A stretch of 64,000 bases of DNA, from the NCBI RefSeq assembly GCF_002192455.1, contig NZ_CP021744.1:2882001-2946000 (forward strand), given 5' to 3'. The number at the start of each line of letters is the position of its first letter. The stretch's first letter is position 1. The translations under genes and the position numbers were made by a program. Source of the DNA: Streptomyces albireticuli (GTDB taxonomy: Bacteria > Actinomycetota > Actinomycetes > Streptomycetales > Streptomycetaceae). Shown piece by piece: positions 1 to 8,462 of this stretch. The notes under the pieces are model-generated. The model saw only the letters and a program-made list of their open reading frames with translations. It searched no databases and was not told where the DNA came from.

Positions 1-2
1 GC

Positions 3-29
3 GCCTTCGACGATCCGCGCTTTTTCTAG
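3..29 (+). CDS. C-terminal end of a probable succinate dehydrogenase cytochrome b subunit (partial)
   Basis: Only the last eight codons and a TAG stop are inside the window; they read AFDDPRFF in frame 3. The stop overlaps the start of the AGGAGGGG ribosome-binding site of the flavoprotein gene, 13 nt before its ATG, which is what an operon would show. The assignment to a membrane cytochrome b subunit is inferred from the usual C-A-B order of this actinobacterial succinate dehydrogenase type and not from any visible domain. Confidence 0.45.
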   Translation, partial: AFDDPRFF

Positions 30-41
30 GAGGGGCTACTG

Positions 42-1988
42 ATGTCGCGTACGGCACGACAGGACTGGGACGTGGTCGTGGTCGGCGCCGGCGGCGCGGG
101 GCTGCGGGCCGCCATCGAGGCCCGGGAGCAGGGCCTGCGCTGCGCCGTCATCTGCAAGTCGCTCTTCGGCAAGGCGCACACGGTCATGGCCGAGGGCGGC
201 ATCGCCGCCAGCATGGGCAACGTCAACGAGGGCGACAACTGGCAGGTGCACTTCAGAGACACCATGCGCGGGGGCAAATTCCTCAACCACTGGCGGATGG
301 CGGAGCTGCACGCCAGGGAGGCCCCCGACCGGGTCTGGGAGCTGGAGACCTGGGGCGCGGTCTTCGACCGCACCAAGGACGGGAAGATCTCGCAGCGCAA
401 CTTCGGCGGGCACGAGTACCCCCGCCTGGCACACGTCGGCGACCGCACCGGCCTGGAGCTGATCCGCACCCTCCAGCAGAAGATCGTCGCCCTCCAGCAG
501 GAGGACCTGCGCGAGCACGGCGACTACGAGGCCCGGCTGAAGGTCTTCCAGGAGTGCACCGTCACCCGCCTGCTGAAGGACGGGAACCGGATCTCGGGGG
601 TCTTCGGCTACGAGCGGGAGTCCGGGCGCTTCTTCGTCATCGAGTCCCCCGCCGTGGTGCTGGCCACCGGCGGCATCGGCAAGTCCTTCAAGGTGACGTC
701 GAACTCCTGGGAGTACACCGGCGACGGCCACGCGCTGGCGCTGCTCGCCGGCGCCCAGCTGATCAACATGGAGTTCGTGCAGTTCCACCCGACGGGCATG
801 GTCTGGCCGCCGTCCGTCAAGGGCATCCTCGTCACCGAGTCCGTCCGCGGCGACGGCGGGGTGCTGCGCAACAGCGACGGCAAGCGGTTCATGTTCGACT
901 ACGTCCCGGACGTCTTCAAGGAGAAGTACGCGGAGTCCGAGGCCGAGGGCGACCGCTGGTACAAGGACCCCGACAACAACCGCCGGCCGCCCGAGCTGCT
1001 CCCCCGCGACGAGGTGGCCCGCGCCATCAACTCCGAGGTCAAGGCCGGTCGCGGCAGCCCGCACGGCGGGGTCTTCCTGGACATCTCCAGCCGGCTGCCG
1101 GCCGAGGAGGTCCGCCGCAGGCTGCCGTCCATGCACCACCAGTTCAAGGAGCTGGCGGACGTGGACATCACGGCGGAGCCGATGGAGGTGGGCCCCACCT
1201 GCCACTACGTGATGGGCGGCGTGGACGTCGACCCGGACACGGCGGCGGCGACCGGCGTGCCCGGCCTCTTCGCGGCCGGCGAGGTCGCGGGCGGGATGCA
1301 CGGCTCCAACCGGCTGGGCGGCAACTCCCTCTCCGACCTGCTGGTCTTCGGCCGCCGCGCCGGGCTGCACGCCGCCCGGTACGCGGCCGGCCTCACCGGG
1401 CCCGGCCGGCCCGCCGTCGCCGACGCCGACGTCGAGGCGGCGGAGGCCGAGGCGCTGCGCCCGTTCAGCGCCGAAGGCGGCGGGGCAGGAGGGGCCGACG
1501 GGACCCCGGGCCCGGCCGAGAACCCGTACACCCTGCACCAAGAGCTCCAGCAGTCCATGAACGACCTGGTGGGCATCATCCGCAAGGGTCCCGAGATGGC
1601 GGAGGCGCTGCGCCGGCTGGCACTGCTGCGCGGCCGGTCCCGGCGGGCCGGCGTGGAGGGGCACCGGCAGTTCAACCCCGGCTGGCACCTGGCCATCGAC
1701 CTGCGCAACATGCTGCTGGTCAGCGAGTGCGTGGCGCGCGCGGCCCTGGAGCGCACCGAGAGCCGGGGCGGGCACACGCGCGACGACCACCCGGCGATGG
1801 ACCGGAGCTGGCGTCAGGTCAACCTCGTCTGCCGGCTGCTGGCGGAGAGCGGCGAGGCCGATCCGCTGCTGGGGCTGATCGGGGTGGAGCGGCGCGCGAT
1901 GCCGCCGATCCGGGGCGACCTGCTGGCGCTCTTCGAGAAGGACGAGCTGATGAAGTACCTGACCGACGAGGAGCTGACCGCACCGTGA
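42..1988 (+). CDS. sdhA: Succinate dehydrogenase/fumarate reductase flavoprotein subunit
   Basis: This 648-residue FAD protein oxidises succinate to fumarate (or the reverse) in the TCA cycle and respiratory chain, on the cytoplasmic face of the membrane. The N-terminal Rossmann motif VVVVGAGGAGLRAA (residues 11-24) binds FAD. His46 in KAHTVMAEGG is the expected covalent flavin attachment site. QFHPTGMVWP and GGNSLSDLLVFGRRAG carry conserved substrate/FAD residues, and the C-terminal Sdh helical domain follows. AGGAGGGG stands 6 nt before the ATG, which fixes the start. The stop overlaps the GTG of the iron-sulfur subunit gene (GTGA), so the two are translationally coupled. Sequence alone does not settle the direction of the reaction; in an aerobic actinomycete succinate oxidation is the better guess. 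Confidence 0.95.
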   Translation: MSRTARQDWDVVVVGAGGAGLRAAIEAREQGLRCAVICKSLFGKAHTVMAEGGIAASMGNVNEGDNWQVHFRDTMRGGKFLNHWRMAELHAREAPDRVWELETWGAVFDRTKDGKISQRNFGGHEYPRLAHVGDRTGLELIRTLQQKIVALQQEDLREHGDYEARLKVFQECTVTRLLKDGNRISGVFGYERESGRFFVIESPAVVLATGGIGKSFKVTSNSWEYTGDGHALALLAGAQLINMEFVQFHPTGMVWPPSVKGILVTESVRGDGGVLRNSDGKRFMFDYVPDVFKEKYAESEAEGDRWYKDPDNNRRPPELLPRDEVARAINSEVKAGRGSPHGGVFLDISSRLPAEEVRRRLPSMHHQFKELADVDITAEPMEVGPTCHYVMGGVDVDPDTAAATGVPGLFAAGEVAGGMHGSNRLGGNSLSDLLVFGRRAGLHAARYAAGLTGPGRPAVADADVEAAEAEALRPFSAEGGGAGGADGTPGPAENPYTLHQELQQSMNDLVGIIRKGPEMAEALRRLALLRGRSRRAGVEGHRQFNPGWHLAIDLRNMLLVSECVARAALERTESRGGHTRDDHPAMDRSWRQVNLVCRLLAESGEADPLLGLIGVERRAMPPIRGDLLALFEKDELMKYLTDEELTAP

Positions 1989-2752
1989 GCTACGACGCCC
2001 ACTTCCGGGTATGGCGGGGGGACGCGGCCGGCGGGGAGCTCGCCGACTACACCGTCGCCGTCAACGACGGCGAGGTCGTCCTCGACGTCATCCACCGGCT
2101 CCAGGCCACCGAGGCCACCGACCTGGCCGTCCGCTGGAACTGCAAGGCGGGCAAGTGCGGTTCCTGTAGCGCGGAGATCAACGGCAGGCCGCGGCTGATG
2201 TGCATGACCCGGATGTCGTCCCTTCCGCCCGGGCAGACCGTGACCGTCACGCCGATGCGCGCCTTCCCGGTCGTCCGGGACCTGGTGACGGACGTGTCGT
2301 TCAACTACGCAAAGGCGCGCGAGGTCCCGGCGTTCGTCCCGCCGCCCGGTCTGGCGCCCGGGGAGTACCGGATGCGGCAGGAGGACGTCGGCCGCTCCCA
2401 GGAGTTCCGCAAGTGCATCGAGTGCTTCCTGTGCCAGGACACCTGCCATGTGGTGCGCGACCACGAGGAGAACAAGGCCGCGTTCGCCGGGCCCCGCTTC
2501 CTGATGCGCGTCGCCGAGCTGGACATGCACCCGCTGGACGCGGCGGCCGAGGCCGGGCTGGACCGCAAGCGGGCCGCGCAGGAGGAGCACGGACTGGGCT
2601 ACTGCAACATCACCAAGTGCTGCACGGAGGTCTGCCCCGAGAACATCAAGATCACCGACAACGCCCTGATCCCGCTCAAGGAGCGCGCCGTCGACCGCAA
2701 GTACGACCCGCTGGTCTGGCTCGGCGCCAGGATCCGCCGGCGGGGGGCGTGA
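1985..2752 (+). CDS. sdhB: Succinate dehydrogenase/fumarate reductase iron-sulfur subunit
   Basis: The 255-residue electron-transfer subunit passes electrons from the flavoprotein to the membrane quinone site. An N-terminal ferredoxin-like domain has the [2Fe-2S] motif CKAGKCGSC plus a fourth cysteine (residues about 53-73). The C-terminal domain has CIECFLCQDTC for the [4Fe-4S] cluster and CCTEVCPENI for the remaining cluster (about residues 143-220). The start is a GTG overlapping the stop of the flavoprotein gene by 4 nt; no other start would give a full-length ferredoxin domain. The protein is short, as usual for soluble SdhB, with no insertions. Confidence 0.95.
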   Translation: MSYDAHFRVWRGDAAGGELADYTVAVNDGEVVLDVIHRLQATEATDLAVRWNCKAGKCGSCSAEINGRPRLMCMTRMSSLPPGQTVTVTPMRAFPVVRDLVTDVSFNYAKAREVPAFVPPPGLAPGEYRMRQEDVGRSQEFRKCIECFLCQDTCHVVRDHEENKAAFAGPRFLMRVAELDMHPLDAAAEAGLDRKRAAQEEHGLGYCNITKCCTEVCPENIKITDNALIPLKERAVDRKYDPLVWLGARIRRRGA

Positions 2753-2840
2753 GCGGGGGCGCGACAAGGGGCGCGAGCAGGCGCGAACACGGACCGTGGA
2801 TGGCCCCGAGCTCCCGGTAGCGGGCCGGACACTACCGCCA

Positions 2841-2846
2841 TACGCT
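2841..2846 (+). promoter_or_regulatory. Predicted -10 box of a leaderless promoter (TPM gene)
   Basis: TACGCT lies 13 nt before the GTG start at 2854, and no Shine-Dalgarno is present in between. Initiation 7-10 nt downstream would put the transcript start at or next to the start codon. This is inferred from spacing and from similar boxes elsewhere in the window. Confidence 0.4.
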
Positions 2847-2853
2847 CACAAAT

Positions 2854-4956
2854 GTGACGCGGCTTTCGAGGCGGTACCGTCCGGCGCCGGGCGGGGCCAG
2901 GGTCAGGGCCCTCCTCGCCCTCCTCACGCTGTGCGCGTTGCTGCTGCCGGGCCCGCCCGCCCGTGCCGACACCCCCCTCGACCTGGACACCGGGGGCCGG
3001 ATCACCGACACCGTGGGCGCGCTCGGCCGCCGCCGGGCCCAGGTGACGTCCGCGCTCGACAAGCTGCACACCACGCACCGCATCCAGCTGTACGTCACCT
3101 ACGTACGGGACTTCTCCGGCCGCTCCGGGCACGACTGGGCCGACGCCACGGCCGACCGCAACGGCCTCGGCCCGCGCGACGTCCTGCTCGCCGTCGCCAC
3201 GCACCGGCAGCAGTACGCCGTCTCGGCCGCCGGGGACTCCGGCTTCCGCCGCGCGCAGCTGGACGCCGTCGCGGCCACCGCGATCGCGCCCGCCGTGGCC
3301 CAGCACGACTGGGCCGGCGCGGCCATCGGCGCGGCCGACGGCTACGGCTCCGTACTCCGGGGCGAGCCGGTCCGGCCACCCGCGATCTCGCCCGGCGACA
3401 GCGACCCGGGCGGCGGGCTGGTGCCCCGTCACCGCGCCGTGTGGCTGCCCGTGGCCCTCGCCGCCGCGGTCTGCCTGACGGTCCTGTGCCTGTGCTCCCG
3501 GCGGGCGGCACGGCGGCGGGCGGCCCGGCGGGCCCGCAGGGCGGCACGGGCGGCGCGGGCGGTCCGCCCGGACAGCGCGGTGCGGGCCTCCGTCGTCGGC
3601 ACGTCGACCGAACCCGGCCTCGCCCGGATGGTCCAGCCGCTGACGCCGCTGCCCGCCCTGGACGCCGAGGCCGCCCGCGCGCTCGTGGAGACGGACGACG
3701 CCGTGCGCACCAGCGCGGAGGAGCTGCTCTTCGCCACCGCCCAGCTGGGCGGCGCGGCGACCCGGCCCTTCGCCGAGGCCGTCGCGTACGCGAAGGGCGA
3801 GCTCGCGGACGCCTTCCGGCTGCGGCAGCGGCTCGACGACGCGCCGTACGAGGACGAGGAGCTGCGCCGCCGCGCGCTGGACGAGATCTGCTCCCACTGC
3901 ACCAGCGCCAACCGCCGGCTGGACGCCGAGTCCGAGGCGTTCGACCGGCTGCGCGGGCTGCGGGCCAACGCGGCGGGCATCCTCGCGCACGCCGAGGCCG
4001 CGGCCCAGGCGCTGGCGCCCCGCATCGACACCGCCGATGCGGCGCTCACCGCCCTGACCGGCTGCTGCGCGGGCACGGCGCTCAGCGCCTTCGTCCGGCA
4101 CCCCGCGGAGGCCCGGGACCGGCTGGCCTTCGCCACGGCGGGCCTGGCCGAGGCCCGCCGGACCCTGGCGGCGGGTGACGCGGACGGCGCGGCCGTCTCC
4201 CTGCGCGCCGCCGAGGCCGCGCTGTCCCAGGCCCGCACGCTGACCACGGCGGCCCTGCGGCGGGCCCACGAGCTGACGGGCACGGCGGCCCGGCTGCGGG
4301 CCGCCGTGCTGGACGCCGAGGCGGGGCTGGCGGCCGCCCGGAGCGGCCCGGTCTCGGCGGAGGGCGCCCGGCGCGCGGCCACCGCCGCGCGGGTGCTGAC
4401 CGAGGTGCGGCGCGACATGGCGTGCGGCCGGTACGACCCGCGGGCGGTGCTGCGGCGCGTCGAGGAGGCGGCGGCGTCGCTCGACGCGGAGGCCGCGGGT
4501 ACGGGCGGCGGCAGCCGGGCGGACGAGCGGCGGGCCCGGCGCCGGGTGGAGCGGGCGGTGCTGGCCGCGCGCGGCGAGGTGGCGGCGGCCCGGGACTTCG
4601 TCAGCACCCACCGGGGTGCCGTCGGCTGCCGGGCCCGCACCCGGCTCGCCGAGGCGGAGCGCCATCTCGCGCGAGCCCGCGGCCTGCCGGCCGACCAGGG
4701 CCGGGAGATCCTGTCGGCGACCGGCCACGCCGACTCGCTGGCCCGCCAGGCCCGCGCGCTGGCCGAGCACGACGTCACCGACTATCTGACCGGGCCCGGC
4801 ACCGGGAGGCCGGCCGCCTATGACCCGGAGGCGCCCCGGCCCGCCCGCGCCCTGGGCGGCGCGCTGCTGGGCGGCGTCATCATGGCGGGCCTGCTGCCGG
4901 CCACCTTCGGCGGCGGGGCGACGCGGGGGCGGCTGGCGGGCGGCACGGAGGCGTGA
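2854..4956 (+). CDS. TPM-domain membrane protein with long coiled-coil region
   Basis: The 700-residue protein begins with a signal or membrane segment (about residues 15-36, rich in Leu, ending PARA). A TPM (DUF477) domain follows at roughly 38-165, containing RIQLYVTYVRDFSG and GPRDVLLAVATHRQQYAVS. Next come a second membrane helix (about 192-213), a very basic Arg/Ala stretch, and then about 430 residues of Ala/Arg/Glu-rich helix likely to form coiled coils. The end is a hydrophobic GGALLGGVIMAGLLPATFGGG segment. TPM domains are found in photosystem repair and envelope proteins and some have phosphatase activity; the role here is unknown. The GTG start has no Shine-Dalgarno but a -10-like TACGCT 13 nt upstream. 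The gene stands alone. Confidence 0.8.
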   Translation: MTRLSRRYRPAPGGARVRALLALLTLCALLLPGPPARADTPLDLDTGGRITDTVGALGRRRAQVTSALDKLHTTHRIQLYVTYVRDFSGRSGHDWADATADRNGLGPRDVLLAVATHRQQYAVSAAGDSGFRRAQLDAVAATAIAPAVAQHDWAGAAIGAADGYGSVLRGEPVRPPAISPGDSDPGGGLVPRHRAVWLPVALAAAVCLTVLCLCSRRAARRRAARRARRAARAARAVRPDSAVRASVVGTSTEPGLARMVQPLTPLPALDAEAARALVETDDAVRTSAEELLFATAQLGGAATRPFAEAVAYAKGELADAFRLRQRLDDAPYEDEELRRRALDEICSHCTSANRRLDAESEAFDRLRGLRANAAGILAHAEAAAQALAPRIDTADAALTALTGCCAGTALSAFVRHPAEARDRLAFATAGLAEARRTLAAGDADGAAVSLRAAEAALSQARTLTTAALRRAHELTGTAARLRAAVLDAEAGLAAARSGPVSAEGARRAATAARVLTEVRRDMACGRYDPRAVLRRVEEAAASLDAEAAGTGGGSRADERRARRRVERAVLAARGEVAAARDFVSTHRGAVGCRARTRLAEAERHLARARGLPADQGREILSATGHADSLARQARALAEHDVTDYLTGPGTGRPAAYDPEAPRPARALGGALLGGVIMAGLLPATFGGGATRGRLAGGTEA

Positions 4957-5190
4957 CGGAGACGGGCCGGAGACGGCGAGGCCCCGGAGGGCGGCCGGGG
5001 CCGCCGCCGTGTCCCCGGCGAGGCGCTCGCGCCGGCTCCGCGCGCCGTCCGCGCACGGCGGGCCGGTCACTCAGAGTGGTGACGCGGTGTATCGCGCCGT
5101 GCACCGCGCGCGCATAATTGCAGACGCGTCCTGGAAGGGTGCCGTCCGCATGTGCGTACGCCACCCCGATCACACGTCCCTGAACTGCAA

Positions 5191-5246
5191 TTCACTACAT
5201 CTAGTGAAACTCTGGCCAGAAGTTGCGCATCGCAACCCTGGGTTGC
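5191..5246 (+). promoter_or_regulatory. Cluster of perfect palindromes upstream of the GntR gene
   Basis: Three perfect inverted repeats lie in 56 bp. TTCACTA-CATC-TAGTGAA is at 5191-5208. GTTGCG-CAT-CGCAAC is at 5222-5236. GCAACC-CTG-GGTTGC is at 5232-5246 and overlaps the second, so the two would be alternative pairings if transcribed. The rest of the 327-nt gap (4957-5283) shows only a GC-rich stretch after the previous gene. The site is likely an operator for the adjacent GntR regulator, by position; this is not shown. Confidence 0.5.
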
Positions 5247-5283
5247 CAAGCTGTTGCGGACTGTCAACCCCTTGGGAGTGGAC

Positions 5284-6036
5284 GTGGCCTTCGGTGACCA
5301 GCCCGCATACCTTCGAGTCGCCGGCGATCTTCGACAGAAAATCGTCGCAGGCGAGCTGCCGCCGCACACCCGCCTCCCCTCCCAGGCCCGCATCCGCGAG
5401 CAGTACGGCGTCTCCGACACCGTCGCCCTGGAGGCCCGCAAGGTCCTGATGGCCGAGGGGCTGGTCGAGGGGCGCTCCGGCTCCGGCACCTATGTGCGGG
5501 AGCAGCCCGTGCCGCGCGCCCTGGCCCGCACGGGCTACCGCACGGCCGGGGAGTCCACGCCCTTCCGTCAGGAGCAGGCCGACAGCCGGGTGAAGGGCAC
5601 CTGGGAGTCCCGCAGCGAGCAGGTGGCGGTCGACACCCCGCTGGCCCGTCGGCTGCGGATCGCCACGGGCGACCGCGCCATGCGGACGGACTACCTCTTC
5701 CGGGCCGGCGGCGAGCCGGTGATGCTCTCGACCTCCTGGGAGCCCCTGGCCGTCACCGGGCGGACACCCGTGATGCTCCCCGAGGAGGGCCCGCTGGCCG
5801 GGCGCGGCGTCGTGGAGCGGATGGCCGCCATCGACCTGATCGTGGACAACGTCGCGGAGGAGGTCAGCGCCCGCCCCGGCCTCGCGGAGGAGGTGCTGGC
5901 CCTCGGCGGCGTCCCCGGTCACTACGTGGTGGTCGTCTCGCGCACGTATTTCGCCGGCGGCTGCCCCGTGGAGACGGCGGACATCGTCGTGCTCGCCGAG
6001 CGCTACCGCATCGCGTACCACCTTCCGGTGAAGTGA
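5284..6036 (+). CDS. GntR-family transcriptional regulator (HutC/UTRA type)
   Basis: The 250-residue DNA-binding regulator has an N-terminal winged helix (residues about 1-68; DQPAYLRVAGDLRQKI, LPSQARIREQYGVS, EGRSGSGTYV). A UTRA ligand-binding domain follows (about 85-245; TDYLFRAGGEPVMLSTSWEP, ending AERYRIAYHLPVK). The start chosen is the GTG of VAFGDQPAYL, with TTGGGAG 5 nt upstream; the GTG two codons earlier is the alternative. Upstream codons look non-coding. The effector is unknown. It is transcribed alone, and palindromes in its leader suggest self-regulation. A 16-17 bp imperfect direct repeat spans its stop codon. Confidence 0.85.
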   Translation: MAFGDQPAYLRVAGDLRQKIVAGELPPHTRLPSQARIREQYGVSDTVALEARKVLMAEGLVEGRSGSGTYVREQPVPRALARTGYRTAGESTPFRQEQADSRVKGTWESRSEQVAVDTPLARRLRIATGDRAMRTDYLFRAGGEPVMLSTSWEPLAVTGRTPVMLPEEGPLAGRGVVERMAAIDLIVDNVAEEVSARPGLAEEVLALGGVPGHYVVVVSRTYFAGGCPVETADIVVLAERYRIAYHLPVK

Positions 6037-6094
6037 TCGGCTACCACTTTCCGGTGAAGCACGTGTGACGCCGGCGTGAACCGGCCATGACGCA

Positions 6095-6122
6095 CTACCC
6101 GCCGCTTCGTACCAGCGGGTAG
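6095..6122 (+). terminator. Hairpin after the GntR gene
   Basis: CTACCCGC and GCGGGTAG form a perfect 8-bp stem around a 12-nt loop, without a T tract. It may help end transcription together with the stronger hairpin just downstream. Confidence 0.45.
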
Positions 6123-6138
6123 GAAGTGCGCGCTATGT

Positions 6139-6177
6139 CCCGCTCTGCCCCGATAAGGCAGGGCGGGTCTTTGTGTT
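6139..6177 (+). terminator. Intrinsic terminator
   Basis: An 11-bp stem (CCCGCTCTGCC with GGCAGGGCGGG, one G-U pair) around a 7-nt loop is followed by the T-rich TCTTTGTGTT. It ends the GntR transcript before the permease gene. Confidence 0.75.
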
Positions 6178-6298
6178 GCAAACCTCACATACGGCCAGGT
6201 CAGAGGCTTTTCGCGGAATGTGAGCGTCCAAATCACTCATACGATGGCGCGGTTTGTGTCCTGCCGTGAGGGAGAAGAAAGAAAAGGAGATCCGGGGC

Positions 6299-7966
6299 TT
6301 GAGTACCGAACAGGGTTCTAACTCCAACTACCGCCGGACGCTTGGGACGACGGCTCTGACCGCCGTCGGCCTCGGGTCGATCATCGGCTCCGGCTGGCTC
6401 TTCGGTGCCGAGCGCGCCGCCGCGCTGGCCGGCCCTGCCGCCATCCTCGCCTGGGTCATCGGCGCCGTCGTGGCGCTGACCATCGCCCTCACCTACACCG
6501 AGCTCGGCTCGATGTTCCCCAAGGCCGGCGGCATGGTGCGGTACGGCCAGTTCTCGCACGGCTCGCTGGCGGGGTACATGGCCGCCTGGGCCAACTGGAT
6601 CGCGATCGTCTCCGTGATCCCCGGTGAGGCGACCGCGTCGATCCAGTACATGAGCTCCTGGGACTTCTCCTGGGCCGAGAACCTGTACGACGGCAAGGAG
6701 CTGACCGGATCCGGTCTCGCCCTCGCCAGCGTGCTGGTGGTCTTCTACTTCTTCCTGAACTGGTTCGCGATCACCCTGTTCGCCAAGACGAACAACGCGA
6801 TCACCGTGTTCAAGGTCGTCGTGCCGGTGCTGACGGCGGGCGCGCTGATGTTCGCCCACTTCGACACCAGCAACATCACCGACCACGGCGGCTTCGCCCC
6901 GAACGGCTGGAGCGCGGTCTTCAGCGCGGTCGCGGTCGCGGGCATCGTCTGGGCCTTCAACGGCTTCCAGTCGCCGCTGAACATGGCCGCCGAGGCCCGT
7001 AACCCCGGCAAGTCGCTGCCGAAGGCCGTCATCGGCTCCATCCTGATCGCCCTGGTGATCTACATCGCCCTCCAGGTCGCGTTCCTGATGGCCGTCCCGG
7101 CCCAGGACCTGACCGCCAGCGGTGGCTGGAACGCGCTGGGCTACAAGTCCCCGCTCGCCGACCTCTCCATCGCCTGGGGCCTGAACTGGCTCGCGCTGCT
7201 GCTCTACGCGGACGCCTTCGTCTCCCCGTCCGGCACCGGCATGATCTACGCGGCCACCACCTCGCGCATGATCCACGGCGTCCAGGAGAACGGTCACCTG
7301 CCGAAGATCTTCGGCAAGGTCGACCCCAAGACCGGTGTGCCGAAGCCGGCCCTGCTGCTCAACCTGGTGATCTCCTTCATCTTCCTGGCCGTCTTCCGCG
7401 GCTGGGGCTCGATCGCCGAGATCGTCGGTGTGGCCACGGTCATCTCGTACATCACCGGCCCCGTCGCCGTGATGTCCCTGCGCCGCATCGCCCCCGGCAT
7501 GAAGCGCCCGGTGAAGCTGAAGGCCATGCCGGTGATCGCGCCCATCGCGATGATCTTCGGCTCCCTGGTCATGTACTGGGCCCGCTGGCCGCTGACCGGC
7601 AAGGTCATCTTCATCATGGCCATCGGCCTGCCGATCTGGGCCTGGTACGAGCTGCGCAAGCCGTGGGCCGAGCTGAAGCCGCACCTGAAGGCCGGCGCCT
7701 GGATGGTCACCTACCTGCTCGTCATGGCCTTCGTCTCCTGGGCCGGCGGCGAGGAGTTCGGCGGCAAGGGCTACCTGGCCCCCGGCTGGGACATCGTGGT
7801 CGTCGCCCTGATCGCCCTCGTCTTCTACGCCTGGGGCGTGAAGAGCGCCTGGCGCAACCCGACGCTCGTCCAGGTCGAGAAGGAGATGACGGAGCTCGCG
7901 GAGTCGGAGGGCGGGTCGGACGAGACCGACGGGCGCTCCGAGCCCTCGCTGGCGAAGAAGTCCTGA
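6299..7966 (+). CDS. APC-family amino-acid permease (aspartate/proton symporter-like)
   Basis: The 555-residue integral membrane protein has about 12 hydrophobic segments and is predicted to import an amino acid with a proton. GLGSIIGSGWLFG is the glycine-rich first-helix signature of the APC superfamily, and LTYTELGSMFPKAGG is the second-helix signature. The hydrophilic C-terminal tail is rich in Glu and Asp. The start chosen is TTG at 6299 because AAGGAGA lies 7 nt upstream; the TTG at 6254 and GTG at 6266 lack a ribosome site. Overall pattern is closest to my recollection of aspartate:proton symporters (YveA type), but substrate is an inference. A strong terminator follows. Confidence 0.88.
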   Translation: MSTEQGSNSNYRRTLGTTALTAVGLGSIIGSGWLFGAERAAALAGPAAILAWVIGAVVALTIALTYTELGSMFPKAGGMVRYGQFSHGSLAGYMAAWANWIAIVSVIPGEATASIQYMSSWDFSWAENLYDGKELTGSGLALASVLVVFYFFLNWFAITLFAKTNNAITVFKVVVPVLTAGALMFAHFDTSNITDHGGFAPNGWSAVFSAVAVAGIVWAFNGFQSPLNMAAEARNPGKSLPKAVIGSILIALVIYIALQVAFLMAVPAQDLTASGGWNALGYKSPLADLSIAWGLNWLALLLYADAFVSPSGTGMIYAATTSRMIHGVQENGHLPKIFGKVDPKTGVPKPALLLNLVISFIFLAVFRGWGSIAEIVGVATVISYITGPVAVMSLRRIAPGMKRPVKLKAMPVIAPIAMIFGSLVMYWARWPLTGKVIFIMAIGLPIWAWYELRKPWAELKPHLKAGAWMVTYLLVMAFVSWAGGEEFGGKGYLAPGWDIVVVALIALVFYAWGVKSAWRNPTLVQVEKEMTELAESEGGSDETDGRSEPSLAKKS

Positions 7967-7999
7967 CGGCTGCCTGACAGCCTGACCGGCCTCCTGTAG

Positions 8000-8050
8000 C
8001 ACGAAGGGGCGGTCCAGGGTCCGCAACGGGCCCCGGACCGCCCCTTCGTG
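8000..8050 (+). terminator. Strong hairpin terminator after the permease
   Basis: A perfect 16-bp stem (CACGAAGGGGCGGTCC with its complement) encloses a 19-nt loop that can itself pair partly. No long T run follows, which is normal for streptomycete terminators. Confidence 0.75.
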
Positions 8051-8212
8051 CGTCCCCGGACCACCCTGATGGCCGAATGCGTACCTCTTCGTGAAAAACC
8101 GTATCCGCTGCGTAAAGGTCGGGCGTACGCTCGGGCATATGCGGACTGCGGTTTCTCGGGGAGACGCCGAAAGGTGTGCGCCGGTGCGCGCACCGGCGGA
8201 AGGGCAGGGGCG

Positions 8213-8392
8213 ATGACGGACAGCGGACCGATCCTGCCCTGGCTGGTGATCCGCGAGGACGAAAGCGGCAACCGCTACCGCGTCGGCCGCTACGCCACCA
8301 AGACGGAGGCCGAGCAGGTGGCCGAGCGCCTGGACGCCCGCGCCCGCAGCGGGCTCTACATAGTCGAGCGGGTCGGCCGCGCGCTCTCCTGA
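8213..8392 (+). CDS. Small SPOR-like domain protein
   Basis: This 59-residue protein, with PWLVIREDESGNRYRVGRYA then TEAEQVAERLDAR and LYIVERVG, has the beta-alpha-beta-beta pattern seen in short SPOR-like proteins. SPOR domains bind denuded peptidoglycan in other bacteria; no signal peptide is visible here, so a cell-wall role is doubtful. The ATG has AGGGGCG immediately upstream. A GC palindrome (CCGGTGCGCGCACCGG) lies about 20 nt before the start. No operon partner is seen; the Nudix gene follows with its own promoter. Confidence 0.75.
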   Translation: MTDSGPILPWLVIREDESGNRYRVGRYATKTEAEQVAERLDARARSGLYIVERVGRALS

Positions 8393-8448
8393 GAGCGCGC
8401 CCGGCCGCTCCGGGCCCCTCCCCCGGCCGCCGGGCCGCGCCGACCCCC

Positions 8449-8454
8449 TAGGCT
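8449..8454 (+). promoter_or_regulatory. Predicted -10 box of a leaderless promoter (Nudix gene)
   Basis: TAGGCT lies 14 nt before the ATG at 8463 with only nine intervening bases and no ribosome-binding site, which fits a leaderless transcript. Confidence 0.45.
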
Positions 8455-8462
8455 TGCCCCTC

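Noticed and set aside
36-1790. 584-residue open frame antisense to the SDH flavoprotein gene
   Set aside because: It mirrors the third-position GC bias of sdhA, has no ribosome site and no recognisable domain; long antisense frames are normal in this GC range.
8179-8199. GC palindrome before the SPOR-like gene as an operator
   Set aside because: CCGGTGCGCGCACCGG alone is not distinctive in a GC-rich genome; noted only in the gene entry.
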